DNA of 64,000 bases from Tardiphaga robiniae (GCF_001618955.1 NZ_LVYV01000001.1:503501-567500); one strand, 5' to 3'; positions 17,801-25,265 are shown, counted from the stretch's first letter. The notes: generated by a model not told the origin, from the letters alone. Translations and numbers: made by a program.

Positions 17801-18315
17801 ATCTTGCGATCGCCGGCGAATTCCAGATGCGACAAACGCGGCCGCGTGACGATGCTGGCGCCGGGAAGCAGCCGCTCGATGATCGGGCGCATGGTGGCGG
17901 CGCCGAGCAGCAGCGTCTCGTCGCGGCCACGGCGATGCAGGATGCGATCCGTAAAGACGTGGCCGCGTTCGAGATCTGCCGCGATCTGGATTTCATCGAC
18001 GGCCAGAAACGACACGTCGAGATCCCGCGGCATCGCCTCGACGGTGGAGACCCAGTAGCGCGGCTTGGCGGGCTTGATCTTCTCCTCGCCGGTGATCAAC
18101 GCCACGGCTTCGGGGCCGACGCGGTCGAGGATCTTGTTATAGACCTCGCGCGCCAGCAGGCGCAGCGGGAGGCCGATGATCCCCGACGAATGCGCGAGCA
18201 TGCGCTCGATGGCGAGGTGGGTCTTGCCGGTATTGGTGGGGCCGAGCACTGCTGTGACGCCGGCGCCGGGGGCCCTGCCGTTGGACAGCGTGGGCGGAGA
18301 AGACAAAAAGGCCAT
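14812..18315 (-). CDS. Suv3-like superfamily 2 helicase with very long disordered C-terminal tail
   Basis: 1167 residues. Residues 1-350 form an SF2 core: Walker A GPTNTGKT at 25-32, DEIQ at 107-110 (a DExx variant), and motif VI QIAGRAGRATR near 280. The layout and the C-terminal helical domain resemble the Suv3 family of RNA helicases of the mitochondrial degradosome. Residues from about 840 on are low complexity: first acidic Ala/Glu-rich, then Arg/Gly/Asn/Asp-rich with repeated RDRN and RGG-like units, ending in a short conserved-looking DPNSPFAKLAALKEQL segment. The tail suggests RNA binding or condensate formation. The gene precedes an Hsp15-like gene, which supports an RNA or ribosome function. 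In vivo role unknown. Confidence 0.85.
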   Translation of the reverse strand: MAFLSSPPTLSNGRAPGAGVTAVLGPTNTGKTHLAIERMLAHSSGIIGLPLRLLAREVYNKILDRVGPEAVALITGEEKIKPAKPRYWVSTVEAMPRDLDVSFLAVDEIQIAADLERGHVFTDRILHRRGRDETLLLGAATMRPIIERLLPGASIVTRPRLSHLEFAGDRKITRQPRRTAIVAFSADEVYAIAELIKRQHGGAAVVLGSLSPRTRNAQVAMFQNGDVDYLVATDAVGMGLNLDVDHVAFASDRKYDGYQFRRLTPSEFAQIAGRAGRATRNGTFGTTGRCEPFEPELVNQLQNHIFEPVKVLQWRNSKLDFSSIASLQVSLAEVPRHEALTRAPIAEDLRVLDHAVRDVDVREMAQGKAAVEKLWDACQIPDYRRIAPAAHAELVVTIFNFLMQRGRIPDAWFGAQIAQADRTDGDIDTLSGRIAQIRTWTFVANRPDWLSDPDHWQGISRELENKLSDALHERLTERFVDRRTSVLMRRLRENTMLNTEIGKTGEVIVEGHVIGRLDGFTFLPDAAEAGSDAKALQATALKALAGEIDARAEKLGNAPDDQFVLASDGTMRWTGDAVARLVAADDVLHPRLRIIADERLSGAPRDAVQARLDLWLKTHIEKLLGPLFDLTKAEDITGIARGIAFQLTEALGVLERQKIATEMKDLDQPSRATLRKYGVRFGAYHIYIPGLLKPAGRSLAALLWALKQDNVDMSALSSAQHLAGSGRTSFPVDKLLDRDAYRVLGYRQCGERAVRVDILERLADLIRPALAWREASPGEKPAGAFDGRHFVVTQAMTSLTGSAGEDFASILRALGYRMEKKAPLPPAPPKPVAATTPIEVKADDKADDNTGDQPDALVGLAESDMPGEDNVIAVEAAAEAAETAEIATAEAAADATADAAPVEEAVAAPSASLLPEVALVPSTAPEAAPVEGTASVEAQPEPAEAIVETETVAETAPAAVADAAAPAEGDAAAVPAVAAEPELVEVWRPGGRSEERRPPRHDRNRNRHHRNTNAPQGAAQSAPAEGAVADGEKRERHDRNGNDRGGQGRRDRNNNNEFRRPRSDAPAAAVSAEGAPNRDNRGNRGNRDSKPGDGGRPPRERERFQGKGKGPFKGGDKGREGRGNDRGGATRPFATSAAPRERDRPIDPNSPFAKLAALKEQLSGRKD

Positions 18316-18677
18316 GTTTTTCAGATATTTCCGCGTCGCCGACTGTCAAGACCGAGACAGGTTACGACGCTTCAGAGCCGCGCTTTTTGATGGTTTGGAA
18401 CGAGTCCGGAACGAAAGCGGCCCGAATCGGTGACTCGGCACCTCCATGGCCGCATCACCCCAACATCTCGCGCTGACATTCTCCGAGACTGACTAGATCA
18501 AGTTTGTGACAGCGCAACAAGGGCCGACAAATCCCCGAAGTTATGAACAGCGCACGGACTCCGAACCGGCTTTGAGTCAAGCCGGGATCCTGCGCAAATC
18601 CTGCGGCGCGTTTGCGACGATGCTGCGATGGCGCACTTTGTCTTGCGGCAATCCTGCGGCAGCGTCCCGTCTCGGTC
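18316..18677. other. Intergenic stretch without recognised genes
   Basis: No convincing coding frame, RNA gene or strong promoter was found. It should hold the promoter for the helicase gene (minus strand), which has no obvious ribosome site before its ATG. A family C repeat follows at 18678. Confidence 0.5.
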
Positions 18678-18809
18678 CCTCATGGTGAGGAGCGCGGCTT
18701 CGCGCGTCTCGAACCATGGGCTGGCGGGGCCGGAGCTTGCATCGATCCCGGGCGAATGGCTTTGCCATTCGCAGGAGACGCCCCGAAGACGGGGCTCCTC
18801 AGGATGAGG
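18678..18809. repeat. Interrupted palindromic repeat, family C
   Basis: Left end CCTCATGGTGAGGAGCGCGG, right end GGGGCTCCTCAGGATGAGG, so the ends are imperfect inverted copies. A CGAACCATGGGC segment and a GGCTTTGCC hairpin lie inside. This pattern is familiar between genes in bradyrhizobial genomes. It lies downstream of the DUF3108 gene. Confidence 0.7.
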
Positions 18810-18863
18810 CCGGAGTGGGTTGCCTCCTTTGAACGTGTCCTCGCGCTCTGCTCGTTCGTCGAC

Positions 18864-19859
18864 TCAGTTCGTCTTGGCCACGGCCTTGGCCGGCGCGGGG
18901 GTGGTGACGAATTCGGTGGCTTCCAGCATCGCGACGCCAAGCGGGGTCGGCACCACCATGCGATACGGCACCAGCACGCGGGTTCCGGCGATCGGCACCA
19001 GGGTCACTTCGATATTGCGCTGGGCGGCAAGATATTTGATGGCGGCGCGGTCGGGCACATAGCCGGCGATCGGCGTGAAATAGACGGCGCAGACGATGGC
19101 AGGCCCGCGATAGCCCTTCTCGGCCTTCACGCTTTCCATGCGCTTATAGTCGAGCTTGAGATCGTAGCGCATGCGGCCATCGAAGATCGACGCGGCGGTG
19201 CGGCACGAATCCGGCGTCATCAACTCGCCGGTGCCGCCGACGCGCATCAGCGAGCCGGTCATCGGATCGATCACGTTACGGCGATGGGCATCGGTGATCG
19301 GAATCTTCTCGGGATCGAGCGGCGGCTCCGGCTCGATGGAGAACTCCTTCACATAGCCCGGCGTGATCAGCATCTTGATCGTCTCGGACTTCTTCGCGGA
19401 GGTGGTGACGGCCTGATAATTCGATGGCACCAGCGCGCCCGCGACCACGCGGCCGGTGGACTGGCCGGAGCCCGAGCCGCCGGCAAATGCCTTCAGCAAA
19501 CCTGCGGTGCCGCCACTGGCCGTCGCGGAATACTGGTCTTCATTGATGTCGATGGCCCACTGGCCCTTGCCTACCGCGATGCCGGCGAGGCTGGCTTCAT
19601 ATTTGGCCTCGAGCTTGCCGCCGGCCAACACCGCCTGGGCGGGGGCCTGAACCGGCACGGCGGCCGGGGCCTGGCCTTGAGTTTGGCTTTGGATCTGGCC
19701 TTGCGCCTGCGCCGTGGCCTCCACCGGCAAAACCGGCAGCATCAGGCCCGCGGCGACGGCGAAACGCGCGCCAAAACCCGCAAATCGCACTCTTGCAGGC
19801 GCGGCGGTCCGCGGGGTCGTCACCGGTCGGGTCACAAAGCGGGGCGTGCGAGGGCTCAC
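18864..19859 (-). CDS. DUF3108 domain-containing exported protein
   Basis: 331 residues from a GTG at 19859; an internal start (for instance the GTG encoding VTRPVTTP) is possible. A hydrophobic segment (FAVAAGLMLPVLPVEATAQA) acts as signal peptide and is followed by a Gln/Ala/Pro-rich linker. From about residue 85 the DUF3108 domain begins (LEAKYEASLAGIAVGKGQWAIDI) and continues to GVAMLEATEFVTTP. Family members are periplasmic beta-barrel-like proteins of unknown function. The gene stands alone on the minus strand between the family C repeat and the divergent rpmB promoter region. Confidence 0.8.
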   Translation of the reverse strand: MSPRTPRFVTRPVTTPRTAAPARVRFAGFGARFAVAAGLMLPVLPVEATAQAQGQIQSQTQGQAPAAVPVQAPAQAVLAGGKLEAKYEASLAGIAVGKGQWAIDINEDQYSATASGGTAGLLKAFAGGSGSGQSTGRVVAGALVPSNYQAVTTSAKKSETIKMLITPGYVKEFSIEPEPPLDPEKIPITDAHRRNVIDPMTGSLMRVGGTGELMTPDSCRTAASIFDGRMRYDLKLDYKRMESVKAEKGYRGPAIVCAVYFTPIAGYVPDRAAIKYLAAQRNIEVTLVPIAGTRVLVPYRMVVPTPLGVAMLEATEFVTTPAPAKAVAKTN

Positions 19860-20073
19860 TTGCTGATATCACCTGGTCGGCGATCCCCGGCCAAAGGCGC
19901 AGGGCCGCATCGCTGAATTCGGCTGGAGCGACCTGTTTCCGGCCCGAATACGTCGTTTATATGATGGGAACCGCGTTGAATTCCGTGTGGTTTCCGCCTG
20001 CGGGACCGGCTATACAGCGCCCGAATGTGCAGGCTTTTGCCGGTTTTGCCGCGACTTTAGCGGGCCGGATATC

Positions 20074-20102
20074 TTGACGACCGTGGCCAAGCCCCCTATA
20101 CG
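20074..20102 (+). promoter_or_regulatory. Predicted rpmB promoter
   Basis: TTGACG (20074-20079), 17-base spacer, TATACG (20097-20102). Transcription would begin near 20109, leaving a leader of about 87 bases before the rpmB start at 20196. The rest of the gap 19860-20073 shows nothing recognisable. Confidence 0.6.
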
Positions 20103-20195
20103 TCCGCCACTCCTGAAATGGACGTGATTTTTGACCCCCTGCCCGGCTTTGGGCTCTTCGCCTTTTAGCTGCGGGGATGACAGAGGATTTTCGCC

Positions 20196-20498
20196 ATGTC
20201 TCGGCGCTGTGAACTGACACTGAAGGGCCCCCAGGTGGGCCACAAGGTGAGCCACTCGAACATCAAGACCAAGCGCCGGTTTCTGCCGAACCTGGTCAAT
20301 GTGACCTTCCTGTCCGACGTGCTCGGCCGCGGCGTGCGCCTGCGCGTCTCGACCAATGCCGTGAAGTCGGTCGATCACCGCGGCGGCTTCGACGCCTACC
20401 TGATCAAGGCGAAGGAGAGCGAACTCTCCCAGAAGGCCGTGCTGCTCAAGCGCGCCATCGAAAAGAAGAAGGCCGAAACCGCAGCAGTCGCGGCCTGA
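20196..20498 (+). CDS. rpmB: 50S ribosomal protein L28
   Basis: 100 residues, the normal length for alphaproteobacterial L28. [21 protein letters not shown] is the family's start with the [15 protein letters not shown] block right after; the C-terminal Lys/Ala-rich helix is typical. L28 binds 23S rRNA near the peptidyl-tRNA exit side and is assembled early. The gene is monocistronic: it has its own promoter upstream and a strong terminator 40 bases after its stop. Confidence 0.97.
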   Translation: MSRRCELTLKGPQVGHKVSHSNIKTKRRFLPNLVNVTFLSDVLGRGVRLRVSTNAVKSVDHRGGFDAYLIKAKESELSQKAVLLKRAIEKKKAETAAVAA

Positions 20499-20540
20499 GC
20501 CTGACCTGCCGCTCGCATTGAGCGGACTGAAATTTGAAAA

Positions 20541-20569
20541 CGGCCGGATCGCAAGATCCGGCCGTTTTT
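20541..20569 (+). terminator. Intrinsic terminator of rpmB
   Basis: Stem CGGCCGGATC/GATCCGGCCG with a 4-base GCAA loop, followed by TTTTT. Confidence 0.9.
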
Positions 20570-20682
20570 GCGTTTGAGAGCTGCAACGAAAGTCTTACGT
20601 ACATCGCCCCGCGGGCAAAACTTGCAGGCTCTACCAAAACGGATAAGTTGAACCCCCAACCGTTAAGGTAGAGAGAGGCAAA

Positions 20683-20865
20683 TTAGTACACGTGGCAAAT
20701 AACGTCAGTTTCGAAGCTGCCTTCGTCTGAACTACTCCGCTGGAGTTGTTCTTCGATGAAGTCATCAAACACGTCAGCTCGAATTGCGTTTGCCATCACG
20801 GGAGAGTCCGACTTGGGCTCGGAGAATTCTTCCGTGGAACTTCTTGCCGATCGCTTTCGTGACAT
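20683..20865 (-). CDS. Small hypothetical protein in low-GC stretch
   Basis: 60 residues starting MSRKRSARSSTEEF, acidic and serine-rich, ending in CHVY. It has no recognisable domain. It begins 18 bases after the end of the frameshifted relic upstream on the same strand, and base composition is lower in GC than the flanking genes, so it may belong to the same acquired segment. No good ribosome site is visible. It may be a fragment rather than a working gene. Confidence 0.35.
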   Translation of the reverse strand: MSRKRSARSSTEEFSEPKSDSPVMANAIRADVFDDFIEEQLQRSSSDEGSFETDVICHVY

Positions 20866-20883
20866 TGGGACAACGCTTTCAAA

Positions 20884-21453
20884 TCAGATTTTCAATTGTC
20901 CTAACATCTCCTTTACGAGATGTGAATCGCCCCGAGTAAATCCATGCTTCCGCGAGTTGATTTCCCCGAGCTTTTTTTTGGCCTTGTAGCTCCCATTGGC
21001 GTCGATCTTGCAGACACCGTTAGCCCTCTCAAGTCTCTGCTTGAGGGCTTCGGCTATGAAGTTGAGATCATAAAGGTCACGGACCTATCGACTTCTTGAT
21101 GTTAATGGCCCTCTTCACGAACGCGTTGTAGTTGTTGTCTTCGTCATCATCGTCGAGATGACCCAGCGCGAATATTCGGGATATGTTGGCCAACAATGGG
21201 CTGTTGCTCGCACGTTCAGAGTACAGCACCTTTAGCTGTTCCATGTGCTGTTTCAGCGTAATTTCCTCCGAGGTTGAATACCTCGTATCAATTCGACGAT
21301 TGATAATCTTCTGCAGCTCGTCGTGAGTGGCTTCAGAGGTCTGGCCGGAACACCGCCGGCGTGCATGTCACGCACCGTTTCCAGCAGCTCCAGGCTCAGG
21401 CGGGTGTTGCTCTTTGTCACGCGTGTTGTCCCGGCCTTTTTGCCGGCCGTCAT
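20884..21453 (-). pseudogene. Frameshifted relic of an unidentified gene
   Basis: Three consecutive protein-like stretches lie in changing frames. From ATG 21453 the first reads MTAGKKAGTTRVTKSNTRLS.. LLETVRDMHAGGV, which resembles the N-terminus of small HTH antitoxin-like regulators. Near 21335 sense continues in another frame (SEATHDELQKIINRR.. to ..INIKKS). Near 21090 it returns to the first frame (VRDLYDLNFIAEALKQRLER.. to ..KEMLGQLKI, stop 20884-20886). The total is exactly 190 codons long, as expected from two compensating shifts. The content is lysine-, glutamate- and asparagine-rich, unlike its neighbours. I do not recognise the parent protein. It could also be two short genes that overlap. 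Confidence 0.5.
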
Positions 21454-21628
21454 CGCCCGCTTTCTCGCGCCCTTTGTTAGTTGGTTTTTTAGCTGTCGAG
21501 GTCCATCCCGAACCTCTCGTCTGATAGAGATATCACGGGATTGGTAACATTGAGCAGATGGATCGCCCGTCTGTCATGAGCCACCTCACCCGCCGCGAAG
21601 ACGCGGCGATATCGGTACGAGGTGCCGG

Positions 21629-21901
21629 TCAACGAAGTGAGCGAGCGGTTTCGGTCCTGGTTGGTGCCGTCGCGGTCGTCATTTCCGTCCGCGGTGCCAG
21701 AACTCTCAGCTGATGCAGAGACGCCGTGGAGGTTGGCGCCGCCGACTGTTCCTGGACGTTCGCAGCTCCCAGCACTCGAACCTGCACCGCCGATATCGGC
21801 AAACCCGCCGATCCATAGGTCGGCAACTCCGCAGCGAAGCCGGCGCAGCCACCCGCAATCGAGATCACGGCCGTAACGGCGATCGATAAGGTCATCTTCA
21901 C
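21629..21901 (-). CDS. Small exported protein of unknown function
   Basis: 90 residues from a GTG at 21901 with GAGGAG about 8 bases upstream. The N-terminus MKMTLSIAVTAVISIAGGCAGFAA is a signal peptide, and mature sequence begins near AELPTYGSAGLPIS. The mature part (QVRVLGAANVQEQSAAPTST) has no known domain, but this AELPTYE..GLPISPVQ pattern is familiar from small exported proteins in bradyrhizobia. A longer frame on the same strand (21489-21959) overlaps it but lacks a signal peptide and family look. No operon partner is evident. Confidence 0.6.
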   Translation of the reverse strand: MKMTLSIAVTAVISIAGGCAGFAAELPTYGSAGLPISAVQVRVLGAANVQEQSAAPTSTASLHQLRVLAPRTEMTTATAPTRTETARSLR

Positions 21902-22161
21902 TATTAATCTCCTCGTAGGATTGAACGAGGCAGCCTAGACTTCTTTTGCTGCACTGCACAGTTCATTACCGCATTGCAACATTGCAGTTTCCGCACATCG
22001 CGCCAGCCAGCCCCGGCCTCCCGAGCTTGCCCCGGCGTGACCTTAGGTGCTTTACGAATATTCCGATCACAGGGTTCCTCATGTCGTGGATCGCGCCGTT
22101 ACCGAACGCCTTCGGCAGTTCGACGACATGGCATTTTGGGATCGGTTTCTGGCGCAGTTTC

Positions 22162-22815
22162 TCATAGCGGTTTGTGCTTTCGAGCGAATGTCATGTGTGC
22201 GACCCCGCCGGGAGAGGATGTCGTCTCGATCTCGTAGTCCTTCTCAAGACCCTCCACGCCATCCCACAGGCGCACGCCGCGGCCGAGCAGGATCGGAACC
22301 ACCACGATGTGCATGTGATCGACGAGCCCGGCGGCAAGGAAGTCGCGGATCGTGGTGGGACCTCCGCCGATGCGCACGTCCTTGCCGCCCGCAGCCTCGC
22401 GGGCCGTCTCAAGGGCCTCGGCAGGCGAGGCGTCGATGAAGTGGAACACCGTGCCGCCCTCCATGTCGATCGATGCGCGCGGATGATGGGTGAGGACGAA
22501 GACCGGCGTATGGAACGGCGGGTTGGGACCCCACCAGCCTTTCCAGTCCGGATCCTCATGCCATGTGGGAGGACCGAACTTCCTGGCGCCCATGATCTCG
22601 GCGCCGATCCCGGGCGCGAACAGCCGCAGGAACGCGTCGTCGATGCCCGCCGTGCCGCCGGGCTGGCCGAGCATCTGGCGACCCCATCGGGTCGCGAACA
22701 TCCATTGGTGCAGCCGCTCGCCGGCGTGACCGAATGGCGCGTCAAGGCTCTGGCCTTCGCCGGTGGCGAAACCGTCGAGCGAGACGGAGACATGTTGGAC
22801 ACGGGCGAGTGACAT
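22162..22815 (-). CDS. Dihydrofolate reductase family (RibD C-terminal-like) protein
   Basis: 217 residues. RibD_C/DHFR-like fold: HVSVSLDGFATG at the start, IMGARKFGPP near residue 75, VFVLTHHPR near 107, and DVRIGGGPTTIRDFLAAGLVDHMHIVVVP.. followed by ILLGRGVRLWDG. These proteins bind NADPH but are mostly not true folate enzymes; the substrate is unknown. GGAAGG lies before the ATG. It follows an SRPBCC gene by 60 bases on the same strand, a pairing often seen beside ArsR regulators, although none is present here. Confidence 0.85.
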   Translation of the reverse strand: MSLARVQHVSVSLDGFATGEGQSLDAPFGHAGERLHQWMFATRWGRQMLGQPGGTAGIDDAFLRLFAPGIGAEIMGARKFGPPTWHEDPDWKGWWGPNPPFHTPVFVLTHHPRASIDMEGGTVFHFIDASPAEALETAREAAGGKDVRIGGGPTTIRDFLAAGLVDHMHIVVVPILLGRGVRLWDGVEGLEKDYEIETTSSPGGVAHMTFARKHKPL

Positions 22816-22875
22816 GGCTGGCCTTCCTTCCTGCTGTTGGTCGCGTTTCCTTAAACCGTTCCGGAAGCGACGGCG

Positions 22876-23319
22876 CTACTGGTTGATCTCGGGCTCGACG
22901 AGTTTCGTGAGCTTGCGCAGGGATTCCTGCCAGCCGAGATAGCAGGCCTCGGCGGGGATCACGTCGGGCACGCCCTGCTGCTCGATGTTCACCTCCGTGC
23001 CGACAGACACGGCCTTCAACGTCACCGTGACCTTCATCTCGCCCGGCAGGTTGGGATCATCGAAGCGGTCGGTGTAGACGAGACGCTCACCGGGAACGAG
23101 CTCCAGATAGGTCCCGCCAAAGGAGTGACTGCCGCCCGTGGTGAAGTTCCGGAATGACATCCTGTGATGGCCACCGACCTTCGCATCCAGCTCATGGACG
23201 GTGCATGTGAATCCGTAGGGTGGGAGCCAGCTCGCAATCGCGTCAGGCTCGAGGAACGCGCGGTAAAGCTTCTCGGGCTTGGTGGCAATAACGCGATGCA
23301 GACGGATCGTGCTGGGCAT
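22876..23319 (-). CDS. SRPBCC (AHSA1-like) family protein
   Basis: 147 residues, with the START-like helix-grip fold: RLHRVIATKPEKLYRAFLEPDAIASWLPP is the standard opening, then KVGGHHRMSFRN, SFGGTYLELVPGERLVYTDRFDD and a C-terminal helix GWQESLRKLTKLVEP. The family binds hydrophobic ligands or stimulates Hsp90-like chaperones; in bacteria most are of unknown function. The ATG has AGGAAG 7 bases upstream. It is the first gene of a two-gene unit with the DHFR-like gene. Confidence 0.85.
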   Translation of the reverse strand: MPSTIRLHRVIATKPEKLYRAFLEPDAIASWLPPYGFTCTVHELDAKVGGHHRMSFRNFTTGGSHSFGGTYLELVPGERLVYTDRFDDPNLPGEMKVTVTLKAVSVGTEVNIEQQGVPDVIPAEACYLGWQESLRKLTKLVEPEINQ

Positions 23320-23438
23320 GGGCTTCTTCCTGTGGCTCGGTTACTTCGGTTGTCGTCCGGCGGGCAGCTTCCGCCGCCCGATACATCCATGACGAACGGG
23401 CCCGCCAGGCCCCGACATCTCAGCGGAATAAAAATCCT

Positions 23439-23624
23439 GACAGTCTCTATATCGCGCTGAAGGATGCGCCCGGCGCCGCGAGCCGGGAAATCGTCGCAGG
23501 GCTGGTGGTCGATCTCGACGCCAACGGCGATGTGGTGGGCTTCGATATCGATCAGGCATCCGGCAAGCGCGACCTCACGCGAATCGAGACGTTCGCGCTG
23601 CCAGCGGTGAGCGCAGCAGAGTAA
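23439..23624 (+). pseudogene. 5'-truncated DUF2283 gene remnant
   Basis: The plus frame reads DSLYIALKDAPGAASREIVA, continues to GLVVDLDANGDVVGFDIDQASGK and ends in TAA at 23622-23624. This is the body of a DUF2283 protein, which normally starts with M..YD...D.LYI. No ATG, GTG or TTG in frame lies between 23439 and the upstream stop at 23289, so the start has been lost. The function of the family is unknown; members often adjoin toxin-antitoxin-like genes. Confidence 0.6.
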
Positions 23625-23868
23625 GCGCAGGGCCCCTCACCCGCGGACGTTGCGGTTTTTCACCAACGCTTTGCCAGCTTTCTTTGTCATCACTGACCTC
23701 GACCAAAAATCTCATTCGTGAGAGTGCTGATGTGCTGCTGCCAGTATAGCGCATCACCGCTTTTCCCGCACCAAATCGCCTCATTTCCTCCGGGAACGCA
23801 GTGCAGCGTGCACCGTTCTTAACCCGGTTGCGCCGCATGCGGCGCGTGGGACAGATGAGGAGATTTCG

Positions 23869-24201
23869 ATGCAACAGATTTTGAAGAAGGCCGTATTTTC
23901 GAAGGCCTTGCTTCCGCTGGCACTGGCGGGCGCGATTGGCGTCGCGGCGCCGGCCTTCGCCGCTGACGTCTATATGCGGCAGCCCGCCCCGCGAGCCGCC
24001 GTGGTGGTGCCATCCGGCCCGCTGACGCTGCAGGATGCGCTGGCGATCGCTTCGGGAATCGGCGTGGTGACGGTGCAGAACACCCATTTCGACGACAACG
24101 AATGGGAGATCGAGGGCCGCGATCAATACGGCAAATGGATCCAGGTCGACATCGATGCGCGCACCGGCGAAGTGCGCCATGTGGATCGGTCGATTATCTG
24201 A
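23869..24201 (+). CDS. Exported PepSY-like small protein
   Basis: 110 residues with a signal peptide (cleavage after PAFAA near residue 31). The mature part has the PepSY half-domain features: LTLQDALAIASGIGVVTVQNTHFDDNEWEIEGRDQYGKWIQVDID, then TGEV.HVDRS at the end. Such small periplasmic proteins are thought to inhibit proteases or bind ligands. ATG is preceded by GAGGAG. A terminator follows closely, so the gene is monocistronic. Confidence 0.8.
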   Translation: MQQILKKAVFSKALLPLALAGAIGVAAPAFAADVYMRQPAPRAAVVVPSGPLTLQDALAIASGIGVVTVQNTHFDDNEWEIEGRDQYGKWIQVDIDARTGEVRHVDRSII

Positions 24202-24220
24202 TCGGGTGGGAAGTGAGCAA

Positions 24221-24256
24221 GCGGCGCGCGATGAGCGCGCCGTTTGTTTTTTGTGT
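24221..24256 (+). terminator. Intrinsic terminator after the PepSY gene
   Basis: Stem CGGCGCGC/GCGCGCCG with a 5-base loop, followed by a T-rich run (TTTGTTTTTTG). Confidence 0.75.
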
Positions 24257-24300
24257 GTAGTGCGAGGTTGCGATTGAAGCGCGGCTGCGCGTGTTCATCG

Positions 24301-24414
24301 TCCCCTCCCCCCTTGTGGGGGAGGGTGGCGCGTAGCGCCGGGAGAGGGGTTGCCCAAGCTACCGAGTCCGTGGCTACCCCTCTCCCTGACCCTCCCCCGC
24401 AAGGGGGGAGGGGA
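24301..24414. repeat. GC-rich palindromic repeat, family A, copy 1
   Basis: Two opposed hairpins: CCCTCCCCCCTTGTGGGGGAGGG at the left (with GGGAGAGGGG after a small GGCGCGTAGCGCC hairpin) and CCCCTCTCCCTGACCCTCCC..GGGGGGAGGGG at the right. The halves are inverted copies around 24360. Related copies are at 25114, 34904, 38219, 44571 and 45121. It lies downstream of the HAD gene. Confidence 0.8.
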
Positions 24415-24444
24415 CACTACTGTCCGCGCGTCGCTTCGCAGAGA

Positions 24445-25077
24445 TTAAGTCAATTTCAATCCCGTCGCGGCTTCCAGTTCGGCCAGCGCCTGCGCGGCGG
24501 ATGTCACCTTGATCGTGGTCATGCCGAGGTCGCGCGCGGGCTTGAGGTTGACGCCGAGGTCGTCGAGATAGACGCAGGCTTTCGGATCGACGGCCAGTTT
24601 GTCGGTCATCATCGTGTAGATGCGCGGATCGGGTTTGCGCAGGCCGATCTTGGCGGATTCGATGACGTGATCGAACAGCACCATCACCTCGGCCACGTAC
24701 AGCGCGCGGCCGTCGGTGGAGCCCATGGCGTTGGCCGGCAGGTTGTTGGTGATGCAGCCGGTCTTGAACGCCGCCTTGATGCGGCGCAGCGCCTCGACCA
24801 TCTCCGGGCGGATCTCGCCCTTCAGCAGCTTGACCACATCGCGGCCCGGCACTTCGGCGCCGAGCGCCTTGGACTCGGCGGCGAACAGCGCATCGAAGGT
24901 GGCGAGATCGATTTCGGCGCGCTCGAATTTCGCCCAGGCATTCTCGAAATGGTTGTCCGCATTGGTGCGGCGGATGATGTCCTTCGGCAGGCCATGGCTC
25001 TGCTCGTAATGCGCAAAGGCCTCGAAGGGCGAGGAGGTGATCACCCCGCCGAAATCAAAGATCACCGCAGAGATCAT
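24445..25077 (-). CDS. HAD family hydrolase
   Basis: 210 residues. Motif I is VIFDFGGVITSS (residues 5-16): the nucleophile Asp8 is present, while the second position is Gly as in the FDFGGV subgroup related to the YihX and epoxide-hydrolase N-terminal phosphatases. GCITNNLP near residue 112 is motif II, GLRKPDPRIY near 152 motif III, and CVYLDDLGVNLKPARDLGM motif IV. Probable cytosolic phosphatase or related hydrolase of a small metabolite; substrate unknown. The ATG has GGGGCGGGA upstream. The gene is bracketed by two family A repeats. Confidence 0.85.
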   Translation of the reverse strand: MISAVIFDFGGVITSSPFEAFAHYEQSHGLPKDIIRRTNADNHFENAWAKFERAEIDLATFDALFAAESKALGAEVPGRDVVKLLKGEIRPEMVEALRRIKAAFKTGCITNNLPANAMGSTDGRALYVAEVMVLFDHVIESAKIGLRKPDPRIYTMMTDKLAVDPKACVYLDDLGVNLKPARDLGMTTIKVTSAAQALAELEAATGLKLT

Positions 25078-25113
25078 TCCCGCCCCTTATTGTTGCGCGC
25101 ACCGGCCGTGCGC

Positions 25114-25253
25114 TCCCTCGCCCCGCTTGCGGGGAGAGGGCTGGGGTGAGGGGGTACTTGATCTCCGCGCGTGGGGAAAGTCCCCCTCACCCGGCGCTTC
25201 GCGCCGACCTCTCCCCGCCCGCGCGAAGCGAAGCTTCGCTAGGCGGGGCGAGG
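25114..25253. repeat. GC-rich palindromic repeat, family A, copy 2
   Basis: Begins CCCTCGCCCCGCTTGCGGGGAGAGGG and ends with CTCCCCGCC..GGCGGGGCGAGG, with a GCGAAGCGAAGCTTCGCT palindrome in the right half. It lies between the AraC gene stop and the HAD gene start, both on the minus strand. Confidence 0.8.
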
Positions 25254-25265
25254 TAAAGAAAGCCA

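Noticed and set aside
20615-20680. tRNA-like fold near the CTCTACC..GGTAGAG inverted repeat after rpmB
   Set aside because: No T-loop GTTCRANYC or anticodon-arm pattern; only one stem can be formed.
21489-21959. 156-residue minus-strand frame overlapping the small exported protein
   Set aside because: The overlapping 90-residue frame has a good signal peptide and ribosome site; this one is Gly/Arg/Asp-rich without either.
24301-25253. Possible composite transposon made by the two repeats around the HAD gene
   Set aside because: No transposase gene and no target-site duplication were seen; the elements are short hairpins like the other family A copies.
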